Notes: a model not told the origin generated them from the sequence alone. A stretch of 17,172 nucleotides of DNA from Jimgerdemannia flammicorona (GCA_003990745.1 RBNI01002914.1:1-17172), one strand, 5' to 3'; counted from the stretch's first letter, positions 1 to 9,190 are shown. Made by a program: numbers and translations.

Positions 1-21
1 GGCACTTGGCAAATATAAATC

Positions 22-414
22 ATGCTTGAGGAGGCCAAAGATGCTATACAATTGATCACTCTCGATGGTTGTGAATGGCTGGTCTGTGCACACAATCCAG
101 CGAATGAGCCGATTTCGAAATTCTGCCGAAGAGTATGGCTAAATATTTTTGATTAAACGGCATTGTTGGTACAGAAATGGTTGGGCAATCGGATAAATGT
201 ACCCACCACAGCTTGGATGTTGATTTTATTTGTCTCCGTGTTCTGTTTGATTTTGTCAGAGTGCTTGACTTTTATGTGTCAATTCATGTTCGAGGTCATA
301 CCACCAAGTATTTTGAACTTCTGGCTGGTGCAGTTTGTGGGGGTGGATGAAACAATATCATGTGTATGTGTCAAACGAGTCAATAGGTGCATCTTAATTT
401 TTTACCTGCAATAA
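22..414 (+). pseudogene. Possible degraded or spliced host coding remnant, family unknown
   Basis: I do not recognise a product. One frame is open from an ATG at 22 to a stop ending at about 414, apart from a single TAA at 154-156. The part before the TAA (about 44 codons) has a mixed, protein-like composition, including WLVCAHNPANEP and FCRRVWLNIFD. The part after it is hydrophobic and could be a membrane segment or non-coding. A GT at 133 and a TACAG ending at 174 would remove the stop as a 42-nt, in-frame intron, which is short but possible for a fungus. A second frame is open from 153 to a stop at 348-350 and also looks protein-like, so the true frame is undecided. The stretch contains normal CpG, unlike everything after 960, so it is probably not part of the transposon nest. 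Confidence that it is coding is low. Confidence 0.2.
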
Positions 415-442
415 TTACAAACAACATCATCTCCTATCTTAG

Positions 443-556
443 CACAATGTTGCCAGATTTCGGAGCGAGGATTGCGTGGAAGATGTGGAGCTATCAGGGA
501 TGTTTGACTTGAAGCATCATCGGTACTGTGAACTGTTGAAGACTGATCTGTCGACA
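443..556 (+). other. Possible exon fragment after an acceptor-like site
   Basis: A pyrimidine-rich stretch ending in CTTAG at 438-442 resembles a 3' splice acceptor. The frame that follows is open and protein-like for about 38 codons (it includes VEDVELSGMFDL and HHRYCELLKTDL) before it enters the GT-rich microsatellite. No upstream exon can be joined with confidence and no family is recognised. It could be the last readable part of a host gene whose end was replaced by simple repeats, or chance. Confidence 0.15.
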
Positions 557-623
557 TGTGTGTTTGCATGTTTGCATGTGCATGTGTGTGTATTGTGTGT
601 GTATTGTGTGTGTGTTATGTTGT
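555..623. repeat. GT-rich microsatellite
   Basis: An imperfect run of TG, TGTGTAT and TTTGCATG units. It encodes only Cys/Val/Leu low-complexity peptide in any frame, so open frames across it are not genes. It lies immediately before the 14-bp minisatellite, and the two together mark the end of the CpG-containing flank. Confidence 0.85.
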
Positions 624-649
624 GGACGCGTCCGGCATATGAGTCATGT

Positions 650-855
650 GGAGGATTTGGATTGGAGGATTCGGTTGAAGGATTCGGATTCAGATTCAGA
701 TTGGAGGATTCGAATTGGAGGATTCGAATTGGAGGATTCGAATTGGAGGATTCGAATTGAGTGATTCGGATTGAGTGATTCGGATTGAGTGATTCGGATT
801 GGGGTGGTTCGGATGGGTGATTCGGATGGGGTGATTCGGATGGGGTGATTCGGAT
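650..855. repeat. 14-bp minisatellite with a CpG in each unit
   Basis: Tandem units of 14 bp (one of 13). Irregular units occupy about 650-702. Four perfect copies of GGAGGATTCGAATT follow at 703-758, then three perfect copies of GAGTGATTCGGATT at 759-800, then GGGGTGGTTCGGAT and GGGGTGATTCGGAT types to 855. Nearly every unit keeps a TTCGAA or TTCGGA core. Because 14 is not a multiple of 3, the Ser/Glu/Ile/Arg-rich frame open on the minus strand is a shadow of the repeat. The block order of variants (local homogenised runs) suggests slippage or unequal exchange. Confidence 0.93.
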
Positions 856-955
856 TAATCCGAGTTGATTCGGATGGCTTCGGATTTGAGATTCGGATCA
901 ATCCGTCATGTGACGAATCGAATCCGGATTTGATTCGAATTGACTCGTTCGGAGC
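856..955. repeat. Decayed minisatellite tail with inverted units
   Basis: The same GATTCGGAT motif continues irregularly and then appears inverted (AATCCG). CGTCA at 904-908 and TGACG at 911-915 form a short inverted repeat. Imperfect pairing extends outward to about 895-925. AATCCGGATT at 921-930 is a perfect 10-bp palindrome. CpG is still frequent here and stops abruptly after about 955. Confidence 0.75.
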
Positions 956-1948
956 ACTAACTATACTTATTAGAAAGCTCACCAAAGCTCAGAGGGCCCC
1001 ACTATAGGTACTAAATAACCTATAGGTAATCTACACTAGCACTTGCTATCCAAGGTTGACCAATACTCTATATAGTCCATGATATACCAAGATAACATCT
1101 TATTGATGATGGCAAAAGAAAGAAGATACTACACCAAAATAAGTATATCCCAGATATAGCCAGAGACATCAGAAACTGTGAAAAAGTAGAGAAGATACTG
1201 ATTTAATATCAATAAAGGGACAACTCATCACCATTGCCTCCCTTCTACTGCTCTGCAACAGGTATAGCAAATCAATCTGAGGTAGAGGGGGTATTAGTTG
1301 GGAAAGTGGACATGAAAGATTACCTATTAAACCATTATAACTGGTAAGATAGTAGAGAAAGAATGTTATTAAGTTTATATCTTTTAATTCTTTTATTTAA
1401 ATAGAAATAAAATTATTTATATATTTTTAAATATAAATTATCTATTATATTTTTCAACTTTATTTATAGTTTTGTTAGCAAATAATATAAATATTAAACT
1501 TTATATAGTTAAGAAAACTATCTGAGTATATCTCTCAGTTACTTTATTTCTCATATAATAATTTTATTAAAAAATGATAAGATGACAATATATTATAAGA
1601 TAATAATTAATAGTTAAAATAATAATAGATTCTAGGATAATAATAAATAGTAAGACAATAATTTTTATAAAATACTATAGTAAATAGTAATAGACAGTAA
1701 TAGATAGTAAGATAAATATAAGTCACTACTACTTACTTATTACAAATAGCTAATCTATATATATTACTCATTTTTAGTCTAAATATAATAATAGATAATA
1801 AAATACAGTATAGCATATTTATAAACCTCAAAAATTTTTGACAAACTTTGAAGGAATAGAATATAACAAAATATATATATATTAAAAATCTAAATTTATA
1901 AAATGATTCTTTGATTGATTTACTACAATATAATAGAGTCAGAATTTT

Positions 1949-1950
<2 letters not shown>

Positions 1951-1998
<48 letters not shown>

Positions 1999-2027
1999 TA
2001 TAATATATTTTTTTTTTTTTTTTTTTT
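1951..2027. repeat. Long T runs (46 nt and 20 nt)
   Basis: A pure T run occupies 1951-1996. A short TA-rich break is followed by a second run at 2008-2027. Read on the minus strand these are A tracts, so they could be the tail of a minus-strand retroposon. The sequence just above 2027, where its body would lie, shows no recognisable element. Expansion of a simple repeat is the alternative. Confidence 0.9.
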
Positions 2028-2120
2028 CATATTTCTATATAATTTTAAAAAAAAATAATTTTTATTATATTGAGTCAGATTATGGCATCAGTCATATATA
2101 TCTTAAAAAGGAAATCATTA

Positions 2121-2158
2121 TATAAATTTTATAATACTATATAAATTTTATAATACTA
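2121..2158. repeat. Tandem duplication of a 19-bp AT-only-rich unit
   Basis: TATAAATTTTATAATACTA occurs twice in immediate succession. Each unit contains an AAATTT palindrome. It is a local duplication with no evident function. Confidence 0.85.
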
Positions 2159-2405
2159 AATTTTATAAATAAAACTATCATATAGATAGATAATTAAAAG
2201 ATAGACATATATGGACAGACTTCTTTTGCTTAAACCAAACTGACCAAGCTAAGCCACACAAGCATCTTTTCATAAAAAGCAATATGTTTTCAAGTTTTCA
2301 CTTTGCATTCTCAGGTATACCAGATGTGGCAGGAGTCTAGCTATAGTATATAATAAGTTTCATCAAAATCTATTGAGTTTTTATCCAATAATAATCTAAG
2401 ATTCA

Positions 2406-4244
2406 TCAAGCTCTAAGTGTTTGAAGAGAAAGAGGCCTGGTCTGGGCCTCTCGAAGAGTTTTGCAGTAACAGCCAGGGCTAGTACTGCTGCTGGTAGAGT
2501 AGGTAGTCAGAGGAGATCTACTGATATCGAAAGCTAGCATACTGTAGTAGAGGACAGGAGGATTACTGCTAGGCCTATGGGGGTAGAGCAGTGGAGACAT
2601 AGTATTGATAGGAAGAGGAGTCAGGTGACTGGTCAGGTGACTGGTCAGGTGTCCAGCAGGGGATAGGAGACTGGAGATATAATGGTTGGGACTGATATTT
2701 CTAGAGCTGAGCTGGTGGCTAATGGGAGAACTGCTGGTAGACTTGTAGAGGCTAGAGGGGTAACTGCAGGAGTTTCAGAAAGTAAGAAAAAGATGATAAT
2801 GATAGCAGGCTCTGGTAAACTAGTGGTGTGCTCTTTCTTCTACAAATTAGTATTAATGTGGGCAATTTTAGCAAACTTCTTGGAACTGAGTATATCTGCC
2901 AGAGAGGTTTTGTAGCTAGTAAATGAGGAGGTTACTGGTATGGAGTCTCTGAAATTTATTCCATTGGCAGAGATAGTAGAGATTGGCTTTGTGAAGGAAG
3001 AGAAGATGGTGAAGGCTCTAGAAAAAAAGTTGGTAGTCAAGAATATCAAGGTTGAGATGATGAGATACTTGAGGTGAGATTTGTATACTGTATGTCTAGT
3101 GGTAGAGGGGTTGCTGACATTGGAGAGACAGAAGACTAAGGGGATTATAGCAGAGGTACTGGGGAACTTTAGTGAGATGGTTGATTTTGGATTCATATTC
3201 TGGGAGGGGACTAAGCTGAGGAATGATAACTATAAGATTATGATATAACTGGAGAGCAAGGAGGTCATGGGGCTAGAGAGAGACTGATCAGAGATGATTC
3301 ATATTAGTGGTCAGAAGTACAAGGTATGGAGAAGGAAGGGATCTGAATAGGAAGAGAAGAAATTGTTGCTTGCTCTGGAGGAGAGAGAGGCTGTGAAGGA
3401 TTTGCAAAAGAGGAGATAAGAGGAGTTCACCAAGAACTGGATCTGGATTCTAATGGATGGAAGGAGGAAGAGGTAGTGGAAAGTAAACTGAGAATACCTG
3501 CAGATAGTCCTCCAGAGTTCAAAAGTAAAGGACAGAGGTAGCCAAGAGTTAGTAGAGGAGATAGAGATAGCTGAGGTGTTCTTTTCACAGCTGGGTAGTG
3601 TGGAGACCTCAGCTCATATACTGGTAAAGGGGAAGTGGACTGATAAGAAGAAGGTGAGAGAGGGGGGTTTTGAGGATATTACTGAGGTGGTATCAGAGAC
3701 TTAGTTAGAGGACATCCATATGATGGAGGCAGCAAATATTCATTGGGAGTGTCCAGAGGCAGATGAGATAGTATGGCTGAAGAAGGTCACTGAGGAGAAT
3801 GACCTGATAGATATGGCCTCTGATATTTCAGCAGACAGAGAGATGCTACAGAAGTTAAATAGAATCTCTAGGCCTACCACTTCTGGGCCTCTGGTGATGA
3901 CAACTGACAGCTGGTATCAGGCAGTGCTTGAAGAACTTATGGAGGAAGATATCAAGAAAGTGGATATATTTAATGGATCTCAGGAGGTATGAAAGAGATT
4001 CCTCAATATTGCTATGCAGGGACTAAAGTTGGTGACAGCAATAGTGGTAGTACTTCTGGATGATGAAAGATATGATATAGATGAGGACCAAATGGCTGAT
4101 ATCAGGAAAGTAGCATCTAAGAGGGTGGATACTTTCTGCAGTAGTGTGAATGGAGTCTATATCTGGAGGGCTATCTGTGAGGAACAAAAGGAAATTATCC
4201 ATGGTTGGGCAGAGAAGGTGGTAGTAATCTCTATGGAGCTCTAA
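2406..4244 (+). pseudogene. LINE ORF1 (copy A), nonsense-riddled
   Basis: The reading frame can be followed for about 612 codons without a frameshift, ending at TAA 4242-4244, but it is interrupted by in-frame stops at 2535, 2664, 3075, 3702, 3990 and others. Copy B confirms the frame: both begin near LKR(K/R)R(P/S)GLGL and share the blocks VTGQVT, ESLKFI, VEGLLTL, WLKKVTEEND or similar, and EEDIKKVD. There is no visible CCHC knuckle, so I call it ORF1 by position only. In LINEs the ORF1 product is an RNA-binding chaperone of the ribonucleoprotein. No clear start ATG is visible: the frame is stopped by TAA at 2397, where copy B reads CAA. The middle and C-terminal parts are rich in Lys and Glu and probably helical. 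It is inactive as it stands. Confidence 0.8.
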
Positions 4245-4265
4245 ACATTTTTACTAATGATGATG
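4242..4265 (+). promoter_or_regulatory. ORF1 stop / ORF2 triple-ATG start junction
   Basis: ORF1 ends with TAA at 4242-4244. After exactly 12 nt come three consecutive ATG codons (4257-4265) in the same frame as ORF1. Copy B has the same arrangement on the minus strand: stop at 15286-15288, 12-nt gap, three ATGs starting at 15273. Conservation between diverged copies suggests that the short gap matters, for example for termination-coupled reinitiation or readthrough of ORF2. That mechanism is inference. Confidence 0.6.
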
Positions 4266-7200
4266 AATAGTCTGTATATCTTATTATTAAACATCAATAG
4301 TCTGTAGAATATAGTGAAGCAGCAGTATCTATTTTATTGATTGAAGATCAGGAGATATGATGTGGTGTTTCTTCAGGATGTTTGAGCTTATGGTGAGTAG
4401 GATTTTGAGGATAGAGCAGGGAGTGGTATGGCAGTATAGGTTGGAATAAACAGATGGGCATTATGGTGGGTGTGGGGAGAGATGAGCTGATAGAAGTAGA
4501 GGTATATGGTGATCAATTAGTATGGAGTAGATTGAAAGGAAGAGCTGGAGACAGACTGGTTGTGGGCTCTGTTTATCTTTCAGTAGTTGATAGAGAGTAA
4601 AACCAATAGGTAGAGGGCTGGCTAGATTGGGGAGATTGAGAGGAGATTGGGTTGGATATTCTGGGGGAGGACTTTAATATGGTATATGACAGAACATTGG
4701 ATAGGTCTGATGGTAGGGTTAGAGTGGCTGTCTCAGCTGAGGTGACTTTAGGTTGAGAGAGATATAGGATTGGTTAATAGTGTCCAGCAGTATTAGGGGG
4801 GAAACGCTGGGGCCCTTCACTAGATAGCACCCTATTGGTGAGAATCTGATAGATATGAGGATTGATTGGATTCTAGTGGTGGAATGCTGGAGCAATATAC
4901 TAGATAGGATAGAGGTGCAGTGGTGCCCTTAGTTAGATTACTAGAGAGTAGAGGTGTGTGGAAGATTTTAGGCAGTCAGTGGGATAGAGGTCACTGGCAA
5001 CTCAATGTGGCTTAACTCAGAAGGCAGATAGAGTGGGAATAATTTATAACTATTGCAAGATAGGAAGTGATGCAGTGGAAGGAGAGTGGACAGCTGATAG
5101 AGCAGTGGTGGGGTAAATTTAAACATTTGATAGGTACTTATTGGTATAATATTGGAAAAGTAGCTGGGAAAGAGCAGAAGGATAAAGAGAGGAGAGTAGA
5201 GTAAGGACTGCAATGACAGTTGAGGTTGTTGGAAGGGGAAAACTTATTAGGAGAGAGACACTCTCAGTTGACCATAGAGATAGCTGAGTTGAAGTTGGAT
5301 CTAAAGACAGCTGAGGATAGGATGGTGGATGGTCTATTGGTGAGATTATAGGCAAAGCAGTTGGAAGAAGGAGAGTGGCCTACTAAATATTTATCAGATA
5401 TATTGAAGACCAGAAGGGTGTGGTACAGCTGGGCTTTGGTATTGCAGGAGGATAGTATTGAGGTTACTGAAATGATAGATATGCTTAGAGAGATCTCTGG
5501 ACAATAGTAAGCTCTCTAGCAGAATAAAGAATAGCTTGTGGGGGGAGGGGTCTTATAGGAGGATAATGACAATTTAGTTGGCAATTGGTCAGTAGTAGCA
5601 GTTCCTAAGATAGGTGAGACAGTGATGGACATGGTGACTCTTGAGGAGATATTGGAGATACTAAGGAATGTGCAGGCTAATTCATCATCTGGAGAGGATG
5701 GGCTATCTTGAGAATTCTGAAAGGAGTTCTGGGATGAGTTTAGTAAATGGTTAGTAGAAATGGTAAACTTTATTTTAAGAGAAAGCTGCTAGATTGGCAA
5801 TGATTCTTTAAGGTTGGTCTCTCTACTATATAAGGAGAAAGGGGATTGGCATATGTAGCAGAACTGGCAACCTATCATGTTACTAAATGTGGATAGGAAG
5901 TTGGTGTCTAAAATTCTGGCTAAGAGGATGCAGTGGTGGATTAGTTAAATAGTGGGTGAAGACCAGCAAGGCTTTGTGAAGAAGAGGTAGATTAGAGATA
6001 GTACTGCCTGAGTGCAGAATGTCCTGAAGGGCTGCAGGAGCTGGAAAGTTGATAGGCAGATAGTCTTCTTGGATTAAGAGAAAATATATGACAGGGTGTA
6101 GTGGAATTATTTAGAGGCAGTGTTGCAGAAGACAGGGTTTGGTGCAGTGGATACTTAAAGATTGATGGGCCTAGTGTGAGGCTACTGAGCAGTAGTGCTG
6201 GTGTGGCCCAGAGTTTACATTGAGTAGAGGTGTGCCACAGAGAGATCCTCTTTCACCCCTGCTCTATATTTTGTCCTTGGAGTCTTTATTAGCTTGGCTG
6301 AAGAGGTGGTTGACTGGGTTATAGATGGGGGATGTGGTCAGGAAGCTGAGGGCTTTTGCAGATGATATAGTAGTTGGACTTGATTGCTTGGAGGATGTGG
6401 AAAGTCTGTAGGAAGGGGTTGGGCAGTATAAGAGGCTGGCAGGAGCAAAATTGAATTAGGACAAGTATGAGACAATAGAGCTTGGAGCTAGTTTGGGAGA
6501 GAATGGGCACTTTGGACAAACAGTGGTCACAGGTGAAGTAGTTCAATATTTGGGCATCTGGTTTTCAGTATATGGGATGATACTGCCAAAGGAGTGGTAG
6601 TGTGGCATGATATGAAGTGGAAAGGAGTTTTGATAGATTGGTCAGAGAGGAGTTTCTCCTTAGTGAGAAGAATTGTAGTTTTGAATATATACTAGTTGTC
6701 TAAGTTGTGATATTTGGGATACCACCTGGATTTTTCTAGATAGGTGGTAGAAGGATAGCTGTGGTAAGGAAGGTGGTCATAGATTAGTTGAGAGATGGTG
6801 GTGCTATAGATAGTAGATGGAGGTCTGGGGCTGGTGAACTTCAGGAGGCAGTTAAAGGTGCTCTAGAGTTTGTAGGGTTGTTGATTGGCTAAACTAGGGG
6901 AGGATGGTTGGGGCAGACTGGCTATGGACAATTGAGAGGTCAGGTTCTACCCTCATAGTGAGGTTTGGAAGGATATGCAAAGTTTGCTTCAGGTGGGAAG
7001 AGTTTACAGATTGTGGTATAAGGGGTTCTGGTGGGGCATTGTGAAGGTCTGGCTAGTAATGAATTTGATAGGTCTAGAGCTAAAAGATGGAGAGGATCCT
7101 GAGCAGAGATGGTGGCAGCTAGAGGATCTTTGCATTAGTGGCCATTAGTTGGCAGAGTACTCTCTGTCTGAGACTATGGAATAGATCAGGACTGGCCCAC

Positions 7201-7847
7201 TTGAGAGATGGCCAGTAGGTTGGCAGAAGGCTGGGCTTGGTGAAGATTGGGAGTGGGGTCAGGTCTGGAGTTAGGGGGCATTCTTGCTCAAGGTTATACC
7301 ACTTAAGTATTGGGTTGTGTAGTGGCAATTCTTAAGAAGGAATGTGATGCTGGACTACTAGACAGGATAGATAGAGGTAGAAGGTGGTAAGGAATATAAG
7401 TGGTATAGTAAGATGGATGGGAGGGTGGTTCAGATATCAGAGCATGTCTTGGTAGCTTGTCTGGGTGTAGAGGGATATTGGTAGATATTGAAAGATTATT
7501 GAAGTTTTAGAAGTAAGCAACCAGAGGGCCCCACTAGTTAGGTGGTCAAGCAATAGCTAGTGGGAGAGACTGGGAATATCTGGGGTGGTCTGGGCCATAC
7601 CCTAGAAGTCTAGGTTCTGATGGCAGTATATTGATAATGGGTGTTTGAGTGAGATCCATAGATGGGAATTGGTAAATTGGTGGAGCAGTAGAGGTAGTTA
7701 CTCCAGGAGGTAGTATAAGAATAGTAGTATCAGGAGAAGAGGCAGCAGCTAGGAGCCTTGAGGAAGGTACAGGACATTATACAGAGGAGTCAAGGACATC
7801 TGGTGCTCAATAATAGAGAGGTGCAGTAGAAGAAAAGTATTAACTGA
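4257..7847 (+). pseudogene. LINE ORF2 endonuclease/reverse transcriptase (copy A), broken
   Basis: About 1,200 codons. The N-terminal part is APE-like endonuclease: LNIN near the start, FLQDV, GEDFNM at about 4664-4681, and RIDWIL at about 4858. The reverse transcriptase follows, with KILAKRM, EDQQGFVKKR (about 5958), QIVFLD (6057) and FADD (6355-6366), the metal-binding motif, intact. The C-terminal portion is long, Gln-rich and possibly coiled coil up to a TGA at about 7845. The frame changes several times between 4500 and 5700, and again near 6205. There copy A lacks roughly a dozen bases present in copy B between the RT fingers/palm and the FADD block. Many TAG and TGA codons interrupt it. 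The protein would nick target DNA and copy the element's RNA by target-primed reverse transcription, but this copy cannot encode it. Confidence 0.85.
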
Positions 7848-7942
7848 TGGGCCTTTCCTTATATATATTTTGTAGTTATTGCAGCTATTATATGAGGTTA
7901 TAGTTATATTAGATAATTATAGATAATAAAGGATTTTAAGTG

Positions 7943-7965
7943 AAAAAAAAAAAAAAAAAAAAAAA
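7943..7965 (+). repeat. Poly(A) tail of LINE copy A
   Basis: Twenty-three A residues follow AAGTG, about 95 bp after the presumed ORF2 stop. AATAAA-like sequence (GATAATAAAG) lies just upstream at about 7923-7932. The tail marks the 3' end of the element, as expected for target-primed reverse transcription. Only nine bases (CATATATAC) separate it from the Gypsy LTR. Confidence 0.92.
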
Positions 7966-8242
7966 CATATATACTGTAATATACCTGGCTCAATGGAGGC
8001 AAATTACAAGATTAGAGATTGATGTAGTTTGGCTTGAGCCCCCAGTTACTTTGTTAAAAGCAATAAAATATTCTTGGTATTTAGTAGTATAATAGTCAAA
8101 GCTAGATATCTGTGAGCAATTCTGGTAATTTTCTTATTGAGATGAGTTCTTAGATATAGTGGCAATTTAGTATGTGTAGCATAGTGATCTTCTTATGCAT
8201 GATGGTCTGGCAATTTAGCAGTTTTCCTTCTTGGGTAATGGG

Positions 8243-8378
8243 CGATCTCTGTATAGTATGATGATCTCTAAAAGTATGTGATTTCTGGATAATAGTCTTA
8301 TTTCTAAAAGTATGTAATTTCTGCATGACAATCTCTATATAGTGTAATGATCTCTAAAAATATATGATTTCAGGATAA
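8243..8378. repeat. Internal subrepeats of the LTR
   Basis: A unit of about 50 bp at 8243-8292 recurs at 8329-8378 with few changes. Its second half (TCTAAAAGTATGTRATTTCTG type) occurs a third time between them at 8301-8328. Repeated motifs in the U3/R part of an LTR often act as enhancer or binding elements; that role here is inference. Confidence 0.7.
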
Positions 8379-8448
8379 CTCAATTTGGATACAGGTTTAC
8401 TGGGAATAATACTAGTGATGGATTCTTCTCACTGGGAATGAATAAATA

Positions 8449-8474
8449 ACTCAAATGATATAAATGATTTGAGT
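8449..8474. other. Short hairpin in the LTR
   Basis: ACTCAAATGA (8449-8458) can pair with TGATTTGAGT (about 8465-8474) with one mismatch and a 6-nt loop. It lies among degenerate CTGGGAAT and GGATTCTTC direct repeats at about 8395-8560. No function can be assigned. Confidence 0.5.
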
Positions 8475-8920
8475 AACTCAGATAACTTGGATGTTATGGA
8501 TTCTTCCTGAATCAGACTCACTGAGAACAAACTAATAACTCAGATAGTGTAGATTCTTGGTAAGTTGCATTAAAGACTGGCTTCATTTGTATAAATATAT
8601 TACTACAAAGTTGTATCAAGAGACTGGCTTATAGTAAGATTCCTATGAGTTTTCTGGGAATGCAGATAACTCAGAAATGGTGACAAAGTCCTTTACTTGA
8701 ACTTGGCAGCAAACTCAGATTCTTCAGACTTATCTGGCAAGTAAACCAAAAACATAATAAACTCTTCTTTGTATTGGAAAGTGGATCAGAGTGGAAAGAA
8801 ATACTTTTCTCACAATCTCTTAGTAGTAGCTGTAGAGTTTCTCTTGAAGTGTGGTAGGCAGACTTGACTTTTGCTTTAGATTCAATTTGGACTGATATTT
8901 ATTCACTTTTGTCTCTGGGG

Positions 8921-8929
8921 TATTTTATA
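8921..8929 (-). promoter_or_regulatory. LTR TATA-box candidate
   Basis: The minus strand reads CTGTATAAAATACCCC here, the best TATA-like motif in an otherwise mixed stretch, within the U3 portion of the LTR. It would drive transcription of the Gypsy element toward lower coordinates. It is a motif match only. Confidence 0.4.
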
Positions 8930-9180
8930 CAGTTGTGGTTACTACTGGTTATTATGTTGCTAACTATAGATTGCTAACTAAGACAAGTGTTCCTTAAGGG
9001 TACAGTATATCTTAAGGGTATGGTATATCTGGAGAGTATAGGTAAACATACTGTTTCTGATATCTCTGACTAAATATACAGATTGGCACAGTAAAATAGT
9101 CTTGATTACTTAGTGCACTTAGATATAGTATGTGGCTAATTTATGATTTCAGTAGCACAATTCTGTTGCTCATTACATCA

Positions 9181-9190
9181 GCTCCCACTA
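9181..9190 (-). other. Polypurine tract of the Gypsy element
   Basis: The minus strand reads TAGTGGGAGC followed by TGA and then the LTR start TGTAATG. A purine-rich run immediately before the 3' LTR is the plus-strand primer in LTR retrotransposons. It is slightly interrupted, as expected in a decayed copy. Confidence 0.6.

Larger units (their letters stand above)
960..2364. other. AT-rich, CpG-free region without a recognisable gene
   Basis: No CpG is visible and every frame is densely stopped. From about 1380 the sequence is very AT-rich, with scattered ATAGTAATAGA-like short repeats around 1620-1720. A 7-bp stem (TATAGGT 1003-1009, ACCTATA 1018-1024) is present. A 19-bp unit is repeated in tandem at 2121-2139 and 2140-2158. 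The stretch from 2220 to 2364 is less AT-rich and may be the untranslated 5' end of the LINE that follows, but the second LINE copy leaves the window at the matching point, so this cannot be tested here. Confidence 0.6.
2365..7965 (+). mobile_element. LINE (non-LTR retrotransposon), copy A, decayed
   Basis: The element has the two-ORF layout of APE-type non-LTR retrotransposons. ORF1 is followed by ORF2 with an apurinic-like endonuclease and a reverse transcriptase, and the element ends in a pure A tail (7943-7965). The left limit is where similarity to copy B at the right of the window fades, so the real 5' end may lie further left. The coding strand is rich in G and A and very poor in C. 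ORF1 keeps one frame and is broken only by stops, while ORF2 also carries frameshifts. The RT phrase NWQPIMLLNVDRKLVSK is of the kind seen in L1/Tx1-like and fungal LINE families, but I do not assign a clade. A target-site duplication was not found with confidence. Confidence 0.9.
7975..9177 (-). repeat. 3' LTR of the Gypsy element (about 1.2 kb)
   Basis: On the minus strand the LTR begins TGTAATGAGC right after the polypurine tract and ends GTATATTACA at 7975, giving TGTAAT...ATTACA inverted termini with the canonical TG...CA ends. A TATA-box candidate, TATAAAATA, lies on the minus strand at 8921-8929, about 250 nt into the LTR. That is a suitable place for a U3 promoter. The second LTR is not in the window, so identity between LTRs and insertion age cannot be estimated. 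The right-hand border is well supported by the PPT. The left-hand border rests on the terminal inverted repeat. Confidence 0.78.

Noticed and set aside
644..985. Minus-strand 113-codon frame rich in Ser, Glu, Ile and Arg.
   Set aside because: It is the translation of the 14-bp minisatellite. The period is not a multiple of three and the apparent peptide repeat follows from the DNA repeat.
1090..1240. A stretch reading YIPDIARDIRNCEKVEKI that faintly resembles a retroelement integrase zinc module.
   Set aside because: Only one Cys of the expected pair is present, stops follow at once, and no other integrase or RT motif lies nearby.
2840..3196. Minus-strand 118-codon frame with a similar counterpart on the + strand at 16318-16689.
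   Set aside because: The two resemble each other only because they are both antisense to ORF1 of the two LINE copies, where few stops occur.
2365..7965. Considered whether a stop-tolerant genetic code (TAG or TGA as sense) explains the many in-frame stops.
   Set aside because: Stops fall at different positions in the two copies, matching CAG or TGG in the partner, and true frameshifts occur too, so decay is the better explanation.
8243..8378. Regularly spaced repeats considered as a CRISPR-like array.
   Set aside because: Only two to three units of AT-rich, imperfect sequence inside an LTR, without conserved spacer length or cas genes.
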